Shown here one piece after another: positions 1 through 9,925 of a stretch of DNA of 64,000 nt. The position numbers and the translations under genes are program-made. Source of the stretch: Leuconostoc lactis (GTDB taxonomy: Bacteria > Bacillota > Bacilli > Lactobacillales > Lactobacillaceae); the NCBI RefSeq assembly GCF_007954625.1, contig NZ_CP042420.1, positions 1 to 64,000 of the forward strand, given 5' to 3'. Every line of letters starts with the position of its first letter. The first letter of the stretch is position 1. The notes under the pieces were generated by a model that worked only from the letters and a program-made list of their open reading frames with translations, was not told the DNA's origin and made no database searches.

Positions 1-1957
1 GTGCAACAATCAGATTTTCAGCCGCTGCTTCTGGTACAGCAGTCAGGACAACATCAGCTGGGACAACTTTCGACCCAAATGGCTTGTCATGCACCACTTT
101 CTCATATGATTTACTGTTGGTCACCACAACCATTGTTGTGACCGGATAGCCGGCCGCAGTAATCACTTGCTTATCAAATGTGCCAAGCACTGTCCCCTTT
201 GTGACATATTGACCTTGGACAACTTCTGACGTAAAGCCCTTGCCTTCCAAGTTAACCGTATCAATGCCCACATGGATCAACACTTCAACGCCATCGTCTG
301 TTTTCAAACCATAGGCATGTTTGGTTGCATAAGCTACCGTGATTTCACCATCAGCTGGGGCTAAAATTTTATGATCACTTGGTTCGATCGCAATCCCTTG
401 TCCCATCATACCACTTGAGAAAACCGGATCATTTACTGTGGCAATATCAACTAATTCACCAGCAACCGGTGCATTCACAGACAAGCCAACAGCAACGACT
501 GTTTCGTCAGGCACGACTGGCGCCTTTGGTGTATCTGAAGCAGGCATGTGTGAGCGGCCGTAAACGAATGTCACCACAAACGCCAGGACAAAGGCAATGA
601 TTATTGAGATAAAGAAGCCAACCCACTTATTTGCTGGGATTGCAATGAAACCAATCAAGCCAGCTGGGCCAAGTGATGAAGACATCACATGGAACAAGCC
701 CATCATCAAGCTAGCAACACCGGAAGCACCCAAGGCGATAAAGAATGGGAACTTGTACTTAAGGTTAACCCCGAACAAGGCGGGTTCAGTGATACCAAGC
801 ATCGCTGAGGCACCAGCTGATGATGCCAAGGCACGCATTTTTGGATTGCCCTTCGCCAAGAAATAGATGGCAAATGTTGCGGCCCCTTGCGCCACGTTAG
901 CTGAAGCAGCAATTGGGAAGATAAAGTCACCACCAGTTTTGGCGATATTGGCTAACAATTGGGTTTCAATCGCTGGGAAACTTTGATGCAAGCCAGTAAT
1001 CACAATGGCTGAATAGAATGACCCAAAGATACCATAACCAATAAAGCCAAATGTTGTCACCATCCAAGTCAAACCATCAGTGATGCCGTTTGAGATCACA
1101 CGCAAGATTGGACCGACCACAATGAAGGTCACGAATCCTGTAAGTAACATCGCAAGCATTGGCGTAAAGGTAAAGTCAATTGCCCCTTTCAAGTGCTTGT
1201 GGAAGAACTTTTCCAAAGTGGCAAGAATAAAGGCAACACCGATAATTGGTAACACTTGACCTTGATAACCTGCTTGGGCAACATGCAAACCAAACAAGTC
1301 CCAAGTTGGCATCTTACCAGTTGCCACCGCTTCAGCCACGTTATAACCGTTGACCAAACTTGGCATCACCAACATCATACCGGCCGCAGCACCAAGGATT
1401 TCGCTCCCACCAAACCGTCGTGTCGCTGTAATTCCAATCAAAATGGGTAAGAAGGCAAATGGCGCAGAAGCCATCAGGTTAACCATTTCAGCTAAGCCAG
1501 TAATTTGTGGGAACATCTGAACCAATGACTTTGGCCCAAACATCCCAGCGCCGGTCAAAATGTTATTCAAGGCCATCAGTAGACCACCAGCAACCAAGGC
1601 TGGAATCAGTGGCACAAAGATATCAGACAAAACTTTAATCAAATCCATAATTGGATTTTTCTTACCGGACTGCGCGGCAATCTGCTTCAAGTCATCTGTT
1701 GAGGCTTGTTTAACACCAGTTAATTTCACAAATTCATCATAAACACCATTCACATCGCCAGGCCCAACAATGATTTGATACTGACCATTTGCATTAAAGG
1801 TCCCTTTCAAATCAGGATCATTATCTAAAGCGTCTTGATCAATTTTCTTGACGTCCTTGACGACAAGTCGTAACCGTGTGGCACAGTGCGCTGCAGCAAT
1901 AATGTTGTCTTGGTCGACCGCGTTTGCCACGCGCTTTGCTACTTCATCATACTTCAT
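1..1957 (-). CDS. scrA: Sucrose-type PTS transporter EIIBCA (3' end cut by window)
   Basis: Membrane sugar permease that phosphorylates its substrate during uptake, probably sucrose to sucrose-6-phosphate. Domains run EIIB, EIIC, EIIA. EIIB holds the phospho-cysteine motif HCATRLR at about residues 24-30. EIIC has many membrane helices and the [11 protein letters not shown] motif. EIIA carries [16 protein letters not shown] with the phospho-histidine. The ATG at 1957 has the Shine-Dalgarno AGAGGAAA. The frame stays open to base 1, so the last part of EIIA lies outside. It diverges from a LacI-type regulator. The EIIB start and the [11 protein letters not shown] stretch match sucrose ScrA as I remember it better than trehalose TreB; the substrate is inferred. 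Confidence 0.85.
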   Translation of the reverse strand, partial: MKYDEVAKRVANAVDQDNIIAAAHCATRLRLVVKDVKKIDQDALDNDPDLKGTFNANGQYQIIVGPGDVNGVYDEFVKLTGVKQASTDDLKQIAAQSGKKNPIMDLIKVLSDIFVPLIPALVAGGLLMALNNILTGAGMFGPKSLVQMFPQITGLAEMVNLMASAPFAFLPILIGITATRRFGGSEILGAAAGMMLVMPSLVNGYNVAEAVATGKMPTWDLFGLHVAQAGYQGQVLPIIGVAFILATLEKFFHKHLKGAIDFTFTPMLAMLLTGFVTFIVVGPILRVISNGITDGLTWMVTTFGFIGYGIFGSFYSAIVITGLHQSFPAIETQLLANIAKTGGDFIFPIAASANVAQGAATFAIYFLAKGNPKMRALASSAGASAMLGITEPALFGVNLKYKFPFFIALGASGVASLMMGLFHVMSSSLGPAGLIGFIAIPANKWVGFFISIIIAFVLAFVVTFVYGRSHMPASDTPKAPVVPDETVVAVGLSVNAPVAGELVDIATVNDPVFSSGMMGQGIAIEPSDHKILAPADGEITVAYATKHAYGLKTDDGVEVLIHVGIDTVNLEGKGFTSEVVQGQYVTKGTVLGTFDKQVITAAGYPVTTMVVVTNSKSYEKVVHDKPFGSKVVPADVVLTAVPEAAAENLIVA

Positions 1958-2015
1958 TGGATTTTCCTCTACTCAGTTTAAAACGAGCTGTTAAAACAGC
2001 ACTGCCAATCTTACA

Positions 2016-2038
2016 AATACGTATTACGGAACCGGTTC
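2016..2038. promoter_or_regulatory. Two adjacent palindromes, candidate repressor operator
   Basis: The perfect palindromes AATACGTATT (2016-2025) and GAACCGGTTC (2029-2038) lie side by side in the gap between the divergent PTS gene and LacI-family gene. LacI-family proteins bind such centrally CG-containing palindromes, so these are the natural operator candidates. Which one is bound cannot be told from sequence. Confidence 0.5.
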
Positions 2039-2054
2039 TTTATTACACTGTCAT

Positions 2055-2068
2055 TGTAACCGCTTACA
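2055..2068. promoter_or_regulatory. cre-like catabolite repression site
   Basis: TGTAACCGCTTACA fits the CcpA-binding cre consensus (TGNAANCGNTNNCA) and is nearly symmetric. It sits between the divergent sugar genes, where CcpA repression by preferred sugars would be expected. Confidence 0.65.
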
Positions 2069-2141
2069 AATTATTTTGCAACCCCTAACATTTTCTTATT
2101 ACACGCCCAACAGTGATGATATTTCTGATATGATTAAGGTT

Positions 2142-3113
2142 ATGAATAAGAAAGTTACAATTAATGATATTGCCAAAATGGCAAATGTTGCCAAAAGTAC
2201 GGTCTCACGTTACCTCAACGGTGGTTCTGTGAGTCCCCACACCCGACAAAAAATTGATCGGATTGTAAAAGAATATCGCTATACCCCCAACACTTTTGCC
2301 CAAAGTCTCAAGCAACAAAAAAATCATACGATTGGCGTCATTGTGCCCCGCTTGGATTCCATTGCCCAATCAGATATGCTTCGTGGTTTGGACGAAAATA
2401 ACCATGATGACACTTTTTTAATTGTCAACGCCTATCAAGATCCTGAGCGCGAATTAGCTGCAATTGAAAAATTACATGCCCAAAATGTTGGTGGCATCAT
2501 TTTGTTAACAGCTAATCTAACTGACGCCATTCGAGAGGCTTTAATGGCTTCGCCACTGCCAATTGTCATTCAAGGCCAAGACGAACCGAATTTTCACCGT
2601 GTCATTATGGCTGATCGCCAGGGTGGCGAGGCTGTTGGTGATTATATTAAGACCTTAAACCCTCAAAATGTTTTATTGTTAAATGTGGATGCCAAAGCGG
2701 ATCATGCCGTTGGCTATGAACGTTTCAAGGGCATTAAAGCAGTACTAACTGATATTCCCTATACAGAAGTCATCACCGACTTCAAACTCGATACCGCCAA
2801 GCGTGATGCCAAAATGGCTATGGCTGCCGATCAATTTGACCTTGTGATTGGTGCCACTGATCGTATTGTAGTTGGTGCCATGCAGTCTGGTTACGCGTTG
2901 CAGCAAACCCCACAATATATTGGCTTTGGTCAATCATTTTTCAGTGAAACCGTGACCCCAAATCTCACCAGCTTTGAATTTAATTTTTTTGAAGCAGGTA
3001 AACAGCTCTATCAACTCTTTACCAAAGTCCGTGATGAAAACCCACCAACTATCCAACGTGTCGTGATCGATGGCCAACTGGTCATTCGAGATTCAACGCA
3101 ACCAAAACAATAA
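2142..3113 (+). CDS. scrR: LacI-family sugar operon repressor
   Basis: DNA-binding repressor, probably of the divergent PTS gene. The N-terminus has the LacI helix-turn-helix (VTINDIAKMANVAKSTVSRYL, residues about 4-24) followed by a periplasmic-binding-protein-like sugar sensor domain (IGVIVPRLDS onwards). I chose the ATG at 2142 because the family starts a few residues before the helix-turn-helix; an ATG at 2130 and a TTG at 2076 are in frame upstream, and no start has an ideal Shine-Dalgarno. The gene name follows from its neighbour and is inferred. It ends at a strong bidirectional terminator. Confidence 0.8.
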   Translation: MNKKVTINDIAKMANVAKSTVSRYLNGGSVSPHTRQKIDRIVKEYRYTPNTFAQSLKQQKNHTIGVIVPRLDSIAQSDMLRGLDENNHDDTFLIVNAYQDPERELAAIEKLHAQNVGGIILLTANLTDAIREALMASPLPIVIQGQDEPNFHRVIMADRQGGEAVGDYIKTLNPQNVLLLNVDAKADHAVGYERFKGIKAVLTDIPYTEVITDFKLDTAKRDAKMAMAADQFDLVIGATDRIVVGAMQSGYALQQTPQYIGFGQSFFSETVTPNLTSFEFNFFEAGKQLYQLFTKVRDENPPTIQRVVIDGQLVIRDSTQPKQ

Positions 3114-3146
3114 AAAAGCGTGTGTCATTAATGACACACGCTTTTT
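3113..3146. terminator. Bidirectional terminator
   Basis: Perfect inverted repeat (GCGTGTGTCATT and its complement, centre 3129/3130) flanked by an A-run and a T-run. It serves the regulator on the plus strand and the tautomerase gene on the minus strand. Confidence 0.9.
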
Positions 3147-3152
3147 ATTCAC

Positions 3153-3338
3153 TTATTGATCACTCTTTAATACGCCACCAACTGCGTAACGGTCTTTAGG
3201 CATTTCACGTACAATAACGTGTACTGCTTCGCGCGCTGCGCCAGCATCTTCAACAATCACATCCGTGATGTCTTTCACCATTTTAGCGAGTTGTGCTTTT
3301 GTGCGACCTTCTAATAATTCAACTTGTACAATAGGCAT
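3153..3338 (-). CDS. 4-oxalocrotonate tautomerase family enzyme
   Basis: A 61-residue tautomerase-fold protein. Proline follows the initiator Met ([13 protein letters not shown]), giving the catalytic N-terminal Pro1 after Met removal. The conserved R...[10 protein letters not shown] segment supports the family. Members assemble as hexamers and interconvert keto and enol forms; the physiological substrate in lactic acid bacteria is unknown. The gene starts two bases after the yitT stop with Shine-Dalgarno AAGGAAGGAT inside the yitT end, so the two are cotranscribed. Confidence 0.85.
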   Translation of the reverse strand: MPIVQVELLEGRTKAQLAKMVKDITDVIVEDAGAAREAVHVIVREMPKDRYAVGGVLKSDQ

Positions 3339-3340
3339 AG

Positions 3341-4330
3341 TTAGATATCCTTCCTTTGTTCGACTTCAATTTGATCTAATTGCGCTTCTAATTGCAGATC
3401 AGCTTCAATTTGCGCCTCAACCGTTTCAAATTTTGGTACGGCGACGGCTTTTTTCATTTGCAACTGGCGGTCAGAGTCAAAGAATTCCCCTGACACACTC
3501 ACTGTACTCATCAGATTGATAAATGCTTTAGGATCTGTCCGGTGGACAATCTCTTGCATTTCAACCAATTCATAACGTGATAATACCATCATCAACGTCA
3601 TAGAATCACGCTTTGTATAAGCCCCTTTTGATGGCAAAATGGTAATCCCACGAATCAGATCCTTATGCAAAGCGGTCACCACTTCGTCGCCTTTTGAGGT
3701 CACAATCATGGCCGTCAACTTTTGATAACCCGTATAAATGGCATCGACAGCACGACCAGTGGCATAAATTCCGATTAACGTGAACAAGGCATTTTGCCAA
3801 CCAATATAGGTACCGGCAACAATCACAACAACAAAGTTAATCCCGTTCATCAAAGCGCCGATAGATTTACCAGTACGCTTTTGAACGACCATGGCGACGA
3901 TGTCCATCCCACCGGTCGAAAAGCCATAACGCATGGCCAGCCCGATGGATACACCTAACAATAAACCACCAAACAGTGATGCAAGTAAGGGTTCAGTTGT
4001 CAAAGCTTGTGTTGGGGCAAGAATTTGCAAAAATGACACAAAAATTGAATTCAAAAAACTCAAAATTGTAAATTTACCACCGATTAACTTCCAGCCAACA
4101 ATCCCAATTGGGATGTTGAAAATCATAATGAACACACCGGTTTGGACATTCATATGAAAGACTTGCGCAAAGAAAATCGCCAAAAGCTGTGCAATACCGT
4201 TAAACCCACTTGAGAACACATTATTGGGGATTAAGAAGGCATTCAAAGCCAAGACCTGGACGCAGGCACTTGCGATAAATACAATCGCAATTAGCCAAGC
4301 TTTTCGCCAGTCAATTGTTATGTTTTTCAT
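3341..4330 (-). CDS. YitT family membrane protein (DUF161/DUF2179)
   Basis: Integral membrane protein of 329 residues: about five to six N-terminal membrane segments (residues about 12-180) then a cytosolic DUF2179 domain ([19 protein letters not shown]...). The last 30 residues are charged. Transport function is suspected for the family but not established. Shine-Dalgarno GAGGAG lies 12 bases before the ATG. First gene of a two-gene unit with the tautomerase. Confidence 0.85.
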   Translation of the reverse strand: MKNITIDWRKAWLIAIVFIASACVQVLALNAFLIPNNVFSSGFNGIAQLLAIFFAQVFHMNVQTGVFIMIFNIPIGIVGWKLIGGKFTILSFLNSIFVSFLQILAPTQALTTEPLLASLFGGLLLGVSIGLAMRYGFSTGGMDIVAMVVQKRTGKSIGALMNGINFVVVIVAGTYIGWQNALFTLIGIYATGRAVDAIYTGYQKLTAMIVTSKGDEVVTALHKDLIRGITILPSKGAYTKRDSMTLMMVLSRYELVEMQEIVHRTDPKAFINLMSTVSVSGEFFDSDRQLQMKKAVAVPKFETVEAQIEADLQLEAQLDQIEVEQRKDI

Positions 4331-4377
4331 GTCGTTGACACGCTCCTCAGTCTATTAAAACACTCCCTTTATCATAA

Positions 4378-4408
4378 CAAAAAAGCTACGACTTGTCGTG
4401 GCTTTTCT
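4378..4408 (-). terminator. glnA terminator
   Basis: Read on the minus strand: stem AAAAGCCACGAC / GTCGTAGCTTTT followed by a T-run, about 40 bases after the glnA stop. Confidence 0.85.
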
Positions 4409-4446
4409 GATGAATTAATGTGCCCTAATGGCCAAAGCAGCAGCCA

Positions 4447-5793
4447 TTAATAATTTTCAAGATAGGCGTCAGTTTCCCATTGTGAGACGAACTGACGATA
4501 TGATGTATATTCAATCTTCTTAGCTTCAATAAACTTATCCGCAATATGCGTACCAATGGCCGCAATCACCGTATCATCCTTAGCCAATTCACGCACAGCA
4601 GCCAACAATGTGTCTGGCAAGTCTGTGATACCAGCCTTTGTGCGTTCTGTTTCATCCATCAAGTAGATGTTCTTATCAACTGAAGCCAATGGTTCAAGTT
4701 CGTTCTTAATACCATCCAAGCCAGCAGCTAATACCGCAGCCAATGTTGTATAAGGGTTAGCCGTTGGATCCACTGAACGCAATTCCAAACGTGTTGACTT
4801 ACCACGAGAAGCCGGTACTCGTACCATTGGTGAACGGTTTGAGGCAGACCATGCCACATAAACTGGTGCTTCAAAACCAGGTGTCAAACGCTTGTATGAG
4901 TTGACCGTTGGGTTTGCCAAGGCTGTGAAGGCTGTCGCGTGAGCCAACAAACCGCCCAAGAAGTTATAAGCTGTCTTTGACAAGCCCATTTCATCTGATG
5001 TATCTTCAAAAGCATTTTCTGAGTCACGGAACAATGACATGTTCGTGTGCATCCCTGACCCGTTAATACCAGCAACTGGCTTTGGCATAAACGTCGCAAA
5101 GTAACCATTCTTACGCGCAATGGTCTTCACAACCAACTTAAATGTCTGAATGTTGTCGGCTGCTTCCAAAGCAGAAGCGTACTTGAAGTCAACTTCATGT
5201 TGCCCTTCCGCAACTTCGTGGTGAGCTGCTTCAATTTCAAAGCCCATCTTTTCCAAAGTCAACACGATTTCACGGCGGACGTTTTCACCCATGTCAAGTG
5301 GCGCCAAGTCAAAGTAGCCACCCTTATCGTTCAATTCAGTTGTTGGGTTACCATTGGCGTCCAACTTGAACAAGAAAAATTCTGGTTCTGTTCCAACATT
5401 AAATGATGTGAAACCAGCAGCTTTAGCTTCTGCCAAAACCTTGCGCAAAGCATAACGTGGGTCACCAGCAAATGGTTCGCGATCAGCCGTATAGATATCA
5501 GCAATCAAACGTGCAACCTTACCACCATGCTCATCTGTTGCCCATGGGAAAATCATAAAGGTTGACAAGTCAGGGTAAAGATACATATCTGATTCGTTAA
5601 TACGCACGAATCCTTCAATTGATGACCCGTCAAACATCAAATTGTTGTTTAACACTTTGTCCAATTGTGATGTTGGCACTTCAACGTTCTTGATTGCACC
5701 AAAAACATCGGTAAATGTGACACGGATGAACTCCACATTTTCATCTGCAACAATTTGCTTAATTTCTTCTTTTGTATATGACTTGCGTGCCAT
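4447..5793 (-). CDS. glnA: Glutamine synthetase type I
   Basis: Makes glutamine from glutamate, ammonia and ATP in the cytosol. 448 residues, the size of the short GSI-alpha enzymes of Firmicutes. Visible signatures: the N-terminal beta-grasp with DGSSIEGF, the ATP-site motif [16 protein letters not shown], and [22 protein letters not shown] for glutamate and phosphate binding. I do not see the adenylylation-site signature of GSI-beta enzymes, as expected where GlnR and feedback inhibition do the regulation. Shine-Dalgarno AAAGGAAA. It lies 49 bases after glnR on the same strand and shares its GlnR-controlled promoter. Confidence 0.97.
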   Translation of the reverse strand: MARKSYTKEEIKQIVADENVEFIRVTFTDVFGAIKNVEVPTSQLDKVLNNNLMFDGSSIEGFVRINESDMYLYPDLSTFMIFPWATDEHGGKVARLIADIYTADREPFAGDPRYALRKVLAEAKAAGFTSFNVGTEPEFFLFKLDANGNPTTELNDKGGYFDLAPLDMGENVRREIVLTLEKMGFEIEAAHHEVAEGQHEVDFKYASALEAADNIQTFKLVVKTIARKNGYFATFMPKPVAGINGSGMHTNMSLFRDSENAFEDTSDEMGLSKTAYNFLGGLLAHATAFTALANPTVNSYKRLTPGFEAPVYVAWSASNRSPMVRVPASRGKSTRLELRSVDPTANPYTTLAAVLAAGLDGIKNELEPLASVDKNIYLMDETERTKAGITDLPDTLLAAVRELAKDDTVIAAIGTHIADKFIEAKKIEYTSYRQFVSQWETDAYLENY

Positions 5794-5819
5794 GATTTTC
5801 CTTTCTTCCTACACCAATA

Positions 5820-5840
5820 TTGAAATGCCCAGCATTTCAA
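5820..5840 (-). other. glnR-glnA intercistronic hairpin
   Basis: Eight-base perfect arms TTGAAATG / CATTTCAA with a five-base loop, three bases after the glnR stop. No T-run follows, so it is not a classical terminator. It may protect or cleave the mRNA between the regulator and the highly needed synthetase; that role is inferred. Confidence 0.6.
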
Positions 5841-5842
5841 AA

Positions 5843-6178
5843 CTAACGACCAAACCGACCAATTTGCGCAAATTCTTTTTGCAGAGATCGACGTAATGCT
5901 GTTTCCGAATCAGGTTGCCCTTCTGCTTTGCGGCGCTTTTTTGCGAAGATTTCTTGAATATCTTTGATTGAATCACCCGCATCTAGAAAATCTTTGATTT
6001 CTAGTAAACGATCCACGTCATTCAATGAAAATCGACGCTGACCGCCTTTCCCGCGATTTGGCGTAATTAACTGATTTTGTTCATAATACCGAATCTGACG
6101 ATCAGTCAATAAGGTCAATTCACGGACGGTGCCAATCGGCAGAATTGCTAAATTTCTTCTCAATTCACGTTCGCTCAT
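5843..6178 (-). CDS. glnR: MerR-family nitrogen regulator GlnR
   Basis: Represses glnRA and other nitrogen genes when glutamine is plentiful. 111 residues with an N-terminal winged helix of MerR type (IGTVRELTLLTDRQIRYYEQNQLI, residues about 16-39, and GGQRRFSLNDVDRL). The short charged C-terminal tail (QKEFAQIGRFGR) matches the autoinhibitory tail known in Bacillus GlnR. Shine-Dalgarno GGAGG, seven bases before ATG. A perfect GlnR box lies 60 bases upstream, so it regulates itself. Confidence 0.95.
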   Translation of the reverse strand: MSERELRRNLAILPIGTVRELTLLTDRQIRYYEQNQLITPNRGKGGQRRFSLNDVDRLLEIKDFLDAGDSIKDIQEIFAKKRRKAEGQPDSETALRRSLQKEFAQIGRFGR

Positions 6179-6238
6179 TTAACAACCTCCGTTAACATAT
6201 CTATATTCTAAGCTAAATCTGGCGATTTTGATAATACG

Positions 6239-6255
6239 TGTCAGCTTTTATAACA
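6239..6255 (-). promoter_or_regulatory. GlnR/TnrA box upstream of glnRA
   Basis: TGTCA-N7-TAACA fits TGTNAN7TNACA exactly on both strands. It lies just upstream of a plausible -35/-10 pair (TTATCA, TAGAAT) for glnR. Confidence 0.85.
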
Positions 6256-6283
6256 TGAGAAAATAAGGTCACGATTTTGATGC

Positions 6284-6310
6284 GCAAAAAAGCGTGCTAA
6301 AAGCACGCTT
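6284..6310 (-). terminator. polA terminator overlapping its stop codon
   Basis: Minus-strand stem AAGCGTGCT / AGCACGCTT, three-base loop, then six T. The polA stop codon (6309-6311) sits at the base of the stem. Confidence 0.9.
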
Positions 6311-8990
6311 ACTTGGCATCATACCATGTTTTACCATAATGACTTTCAACCTGCATTGGGACATCTAAAGTCACAGCTGAGTCCATCACTTTGGTTACTA
6401 ACGCTGTCAATGCGGGTATTTCGGACGTTGGTGCTTCAAAAATCAATTCATCGTGAACCTGCAGTAACATACGTGCTTGCATGTTATTTTCTGCTAATGC
6501 ATCGGCCACCTTGATCATCGCAATTTTGATAATATCAGCAGCTGATCCTTGAATTGGTGAATTCATCGCGGTTCGTTCAGCAAAACTCCGCAAGTTAAAG
6601 TTTTTGGCATGAATATCAGGTAAGTAACGGCGCCGCTTGGCAATGGTTTCTACATATCCTTGTGCATGTGCAACCGCTTTGATATTTTCCATCCACTCAT
6701 GTACTTTAGGGAATTCTTTAAAATACGTGTCAATAAACTGCTTGGCTTGCGCACGGGAAATACCCAAATTATTGGCCAAACCAAAATCAGAAATCCCGTA
6801 AACAATCCCAAAGTTAACCGCTTTTGCCGTTCGCCGTTGCACCGCATTAACAGGTGCTTGACTGTCTAAGCCAAAGACGGCACGCGCCGTTTCAGCATGA
6901 ATATCTTCGCCATTTAAGAACGCCTGTTGCATATTTTTGTCACCCGTCATATGCGCCAGCACGCGTAATTCAATTTGCGAATAATCCGCGCCAAAAATTT
7001 GCCAATCTGGTTGACTTGGCACAAAAGCTGTCCGAATTTGACGGCCTTCATCAGAACGCATCGGAATATTTTGCAAATTGGGATCAACCGATGACAAGCG
7101 CCCAGTTTGCGTTAAGGTCTGTAAGAAACGTGTGTGAATCTTGCTGTCTTTTTGATTGACAACCGCTAATAATCCGTCCACATAAGTGGACTTCAACTTG
7201 GCCAATTGCCGATATTGTAAAACATAATCGACAATTGGTGCCTGATGCGCCAACTTTTCCAGCACATCAACCGCCGTTGAATAACCAGTTTTTGTTTTTT
7301 TGATGACCGGCAAGCCCATTTTTTCAAATAATAACACCCCGAGTTGCTTCGGTGAATTAATATTGAATTTTTCCCCGGCTTCTAGGTAAATGGCATCTTC
7401 AATCGCCTGAATGCGACCAGTTAAATCCGTGCCGATTTCTGCTAAACGGGCTTGGTTAATGGCAATACCACGGTATTCCATATCGGCTAACACGTGGGCT
7501 AAAGGCAACTCAATATCGGTGTATAAATGCATTTGTTCATGGTCAGTTAAAGCCGCCAAAGTTGGCGTTTCTAACTGCATTAACGCATCGGCCTTTTGGC
7601 CAAGATGCATCAAGACCTGATCCACGTCTTCTGGCACCGCAAACTTGGCACCCTTACCATAAACTGCTTCATCTGGTTGCACATAAACATCAAAACGTTG
7701 GGCTAACGTTGAGAGTTCATTATCATTTGCCGTCGTATCGAGCAAATAAGCTGCCAACAAAAAATCAAAATCAACACCCTGCAACGCTAAGCCCAGGCGC
7801 TTAAACAACACCAATTGTGCTTTGACGTTAAAGACATTTTTGATAATGGCTGGATTTTCAATTACTGATCGCAGTTCCGGTGTTTGCAGTAAGGACAAAT
7901 CACGACTACCGTAGTAACCCACTGTTGGATTACCAATCACAAAACCAATCATGTCATCTTCATGATAGTTTTGTCCGGCCATTTCGATATGCAAAGCAAC
8001 TTTATCGCCCATCATCGCGACCGCTCGGAGGTTATCAGCCCGTAATGGCACAACATTCACCACTGGGTCAGGCACTATTGCTTGACTAGTCAGCTGACCG
8101 GATTGCTTTAAGGCTTTAATTTTAGCCAATTGCTGTTTAAAATCGATATCTTCATAAAATGGTACCAAGCCATCATAATCAATACCGCGATATTCAATTT
8201 CCGTCAAGGGTAATTCAAGGTCAGCATCTGTCCGAATCGTTGCTAATTGTCGTGCTGTATAAGCAGCTTCGCGATCATTAATCAAATTCTCTTTCATTTT
8301 TGACGGCTTCATCTCATCGATTTGGGCATAGAGATTATCCAAATCGTGATACTGGGCTAACAGCTTCAACGCTGTCTTTTCCCCAACCTTAGTAACGCCA
8401 GGATAATTATCTGACGTATCACCAGTCAGGGCCTTTTTCTCAATAATTTGTAGCGGTGTCAAGCCATACTTCTCTTGAATATAGGCTGGTGTAAAGCGCT
8501 CAATTTCCGTCACACCTTTTTTCGTCACGTTCACCGTGATGTTATCCGTTGCGAGTTGGATTAAATCTTGGTCGCCCGTCACAATCGTCACCTGATAGCC
8601 GGCGGCTTCGCCTAAACGTGAAAATGTCCCGATGATATCATCGGCTTCCAACCCAGGATGTTCATAATTACGTAAGCCATGTAAAGCAACCATCTCACGT
8701 AGATAGGGAAATTGTTCTTTAAATTCTTCTGGTGCCTTTGATCGGCCATCTTTATAACCTGCAAATAAGTCACCACGGAATGTTTCTTTGCCTGATGCTG
8801 CATCCCAAGCGACAACAGCTAGGTCAGGTTGCATGGGATCCACGATTTGGTCGAGAAAATTATTAAATGCGACCAAGGCGTTGGTGTGGAGCCCATTATG
8901 CGCAATCATCCGATCCAATTGATTATACATGGCATAAAACGCGCGAAATGCGAGCGAATTACCATCAATTAAAAGTAGTGTCTTTGTCAT
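6309..8990 (-). CDS. polA: DNA polymerase I
   Basis: Gap filling and Okazaki fragment maturation. 893 residues. The 5' nuclease domain (residues about 1-290) has LIDGNSLAFRAFYA, GLEADDIIG and GDTSDNYPG. The middle 3'-5' exonuclease-like domain (about 310-480) lacks the acidic catalytic residues, as in other bacilli (KVALHIEMAG in place of the DxE motif), so proofreading is not expected. The polymerase domain has motif A DYSQIELRVLAHMTGD, the O-helix RRTAKAVNFGIVYG and motif C QVHDELIFE. Shine-Dalgarno AAGGAAG. Single-gene unit. Confidence 0.97.
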   Translation of the reverse strand: MTKTLLLIDGNSLAFRAFYAMYNQLDRMIAHNGLHTNALVAFNNFLDQIVDPMQPDLAVVAWDAASGKETFRGDLFAGYKDGRSKAPEEFKEQFPYLREMVALHGLRNYEHPGLEADDIIGTFSRLGEAAGYQVTIVTGDQDLIQLATDNITVNVTKKGVTEIERFTPAYIQEKYGLTPLQIIEKKALTGDTSDNYPGVTKVGEKTALKLLAQYHDLDNLYAQIDEMKPSKMKENLINDREAAYTARQLATIRTDADLELPLTEIEYRGIDYDGLVPFYEDIDFKQQLAKIKALKQSGQLTSQAIVPDPVVNVVPLRADNLRAVAMMGDKVALHIEMAGQNYHEDDMIGFVIGNPTVGYYGSRDLSLLQTPELRSVIENPAIIKNVFNVKAQLVLFKRLGLALQGVDFDFLLAAYLLDTTANDNELSTLAQRFDVYVQPDEAVYGKGAKFAVPEDVDQVLMHLGQKADALMQLETPTLAALTDHEQMHLYTDIELPLAHVLADMEYRGIAINQARLAEIGTDLTGRIQAIEDAIYLEAGEKFNINSPKQLGVLLFEKMGLPVIKKTKTGYSTAVDVLEKLAHQAPIVDYVLQYRQLAKLKSTYVDGLLAVVNQKDSKIHTRFLQTLTQTGRLSSVDPNLQNIPMRSDEGRQIRTAFVPSQPDWQIFGADYSQIELRVLAHMTGDKNMQQAFLNGEDIHAETARAVFGLDSQAPVNAVQRRTAKAVNFGIVYGISDFGLANNLGISRAQAKQFIDTYFKEFPKVHEWMENIKAVAHAQGYVETIAKRRRYLPDIHAKNFNLRSFAERTAMNSPIQGSAADIIKIAMIKVADALAENNMQARMLLQVHDELIFEAPTSEIPALTALVTKVMDSAVTLDVPMQVESHYGKTWYDAK

Positions 8991-9021
8991 TTTATCTTCC
9001 TTTACGTAGTTCTAGTGTAAC

Positions 9022-9047
9022 AAAAAAACAGCCTTTCGGCTGCTTTT
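9022..9047 (-). terminator. Terminator of the Bax1-inhibitor-like gene
   Basis: Minus-strand stem AAAAGCAGCC / GGCTGTTTT with a GAAA tetraloop and a T-run. Confidence 0.9.
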
Positions 9048-9070
9048 GTCTTGTCTTTCGACAATTAAAC

Positions 9071-9787
9071 TTAATCTCTTGAGTTACCAATACCAAAGAG
9101 TTGAATAAAGGCAAAGAACAAGTTAATAAAGTCAAGATATAGACGCAAGGCACCATTGACTGCCAAGCCCGTTGTATCAACTTGGCCAGCATATTGACCA
9201 TACATCATCTTCAAGTTTTGGTTATCATAGGCTGTATACAAAGCAAAAATAATCACTGTTACCCCTGAAATCAATAATGAGACAATGCCATTATAGAAAA
9301 ATAGGTTAATCAATGATGCAATGATCAAGCCAATCAACATCCCAAACAAAATTGACCCCATACCTGTTAAATCACGCTTTGTGAACACACCATAAAGTGC
9401 CATACCACCAAAGACTGAGGCGGCTGAGGCGAAAGCCATCATGACTGAAGCGCCGGTATAAACCGCCAACAACAAGCCCAATGTCAACCCTTCAATCACG
9501 GCAAAGGCCATTAAGAGACCAAACGCACGTGCTGGGTTTTTAAATGTCGCGCGACCAATCATGGTCATGATCAAGATTTGAATCCCAAACAGGGCCAATG
9601 TGCCGATCAAATTACCAGCAATCAAGGCATAAACTTGTGCTAAGAAAAACTTTTGCACAATGAAGCCAGTGAACGCTGTCACTAAGACTGCAATGCCCAT
9701 AAAGCTATAAGTTTGTTTAAAGAACGCACGCATACCTGCGTCCATACCTGTCACATCGCGACGGGCATTCATGTCAAAATTATCCAT
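9071..9787 (-). CDS. Bax inhibitor-1/YccA family membrane protein
   Basis: 238 residues with about seven membrane helices. Family-typical features are the first-helix stretch TYSFMGIAVLVTAFTGFIV and the late YTAYDNQNLKMMYGQ motif after helix 6. The family includes pH-sensitive calcium leak channels (B. subtilis YetJ), so an ion channel role is possible; it is not shown here. Shine-Dalgarno GGGGAG. Monocistronic between two terminated units. Confidence 0.9.
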   Translation of the reverse strand: MDNFDMNARRDVTGMDAGMRAFFKQTYSFMGIAVLVTAFTGFIVQKFFLAQVYALIAGNLIGTLALFGIQILIMTMIGRATFKNPARAFGLLMAFAVIEGLTLGLLLAVYTGASVMMAFASAASVFGGMALYGVFTKRDLTGMGSILFGMLIGLIIASLINLFFYNGIVSLLISGVTVIIFALYTAYDNQNLKMMYGQYAGQVDTTGLAVNGALRLYLDFINLFFAFIQLFGIGNSRD

Positions 9788-9925
9788 TTGAGTCTCCCCG
9801 TATTTTCATGATTTTACCAGCGTAAAATATTACCGTTTCTATATATTGATACAGAAAGGCCTGGTTATTATCATTATAACAAATTCACATTTAAAATAAT
9901 ATCAATACGCTAATGCTTGTCCCAT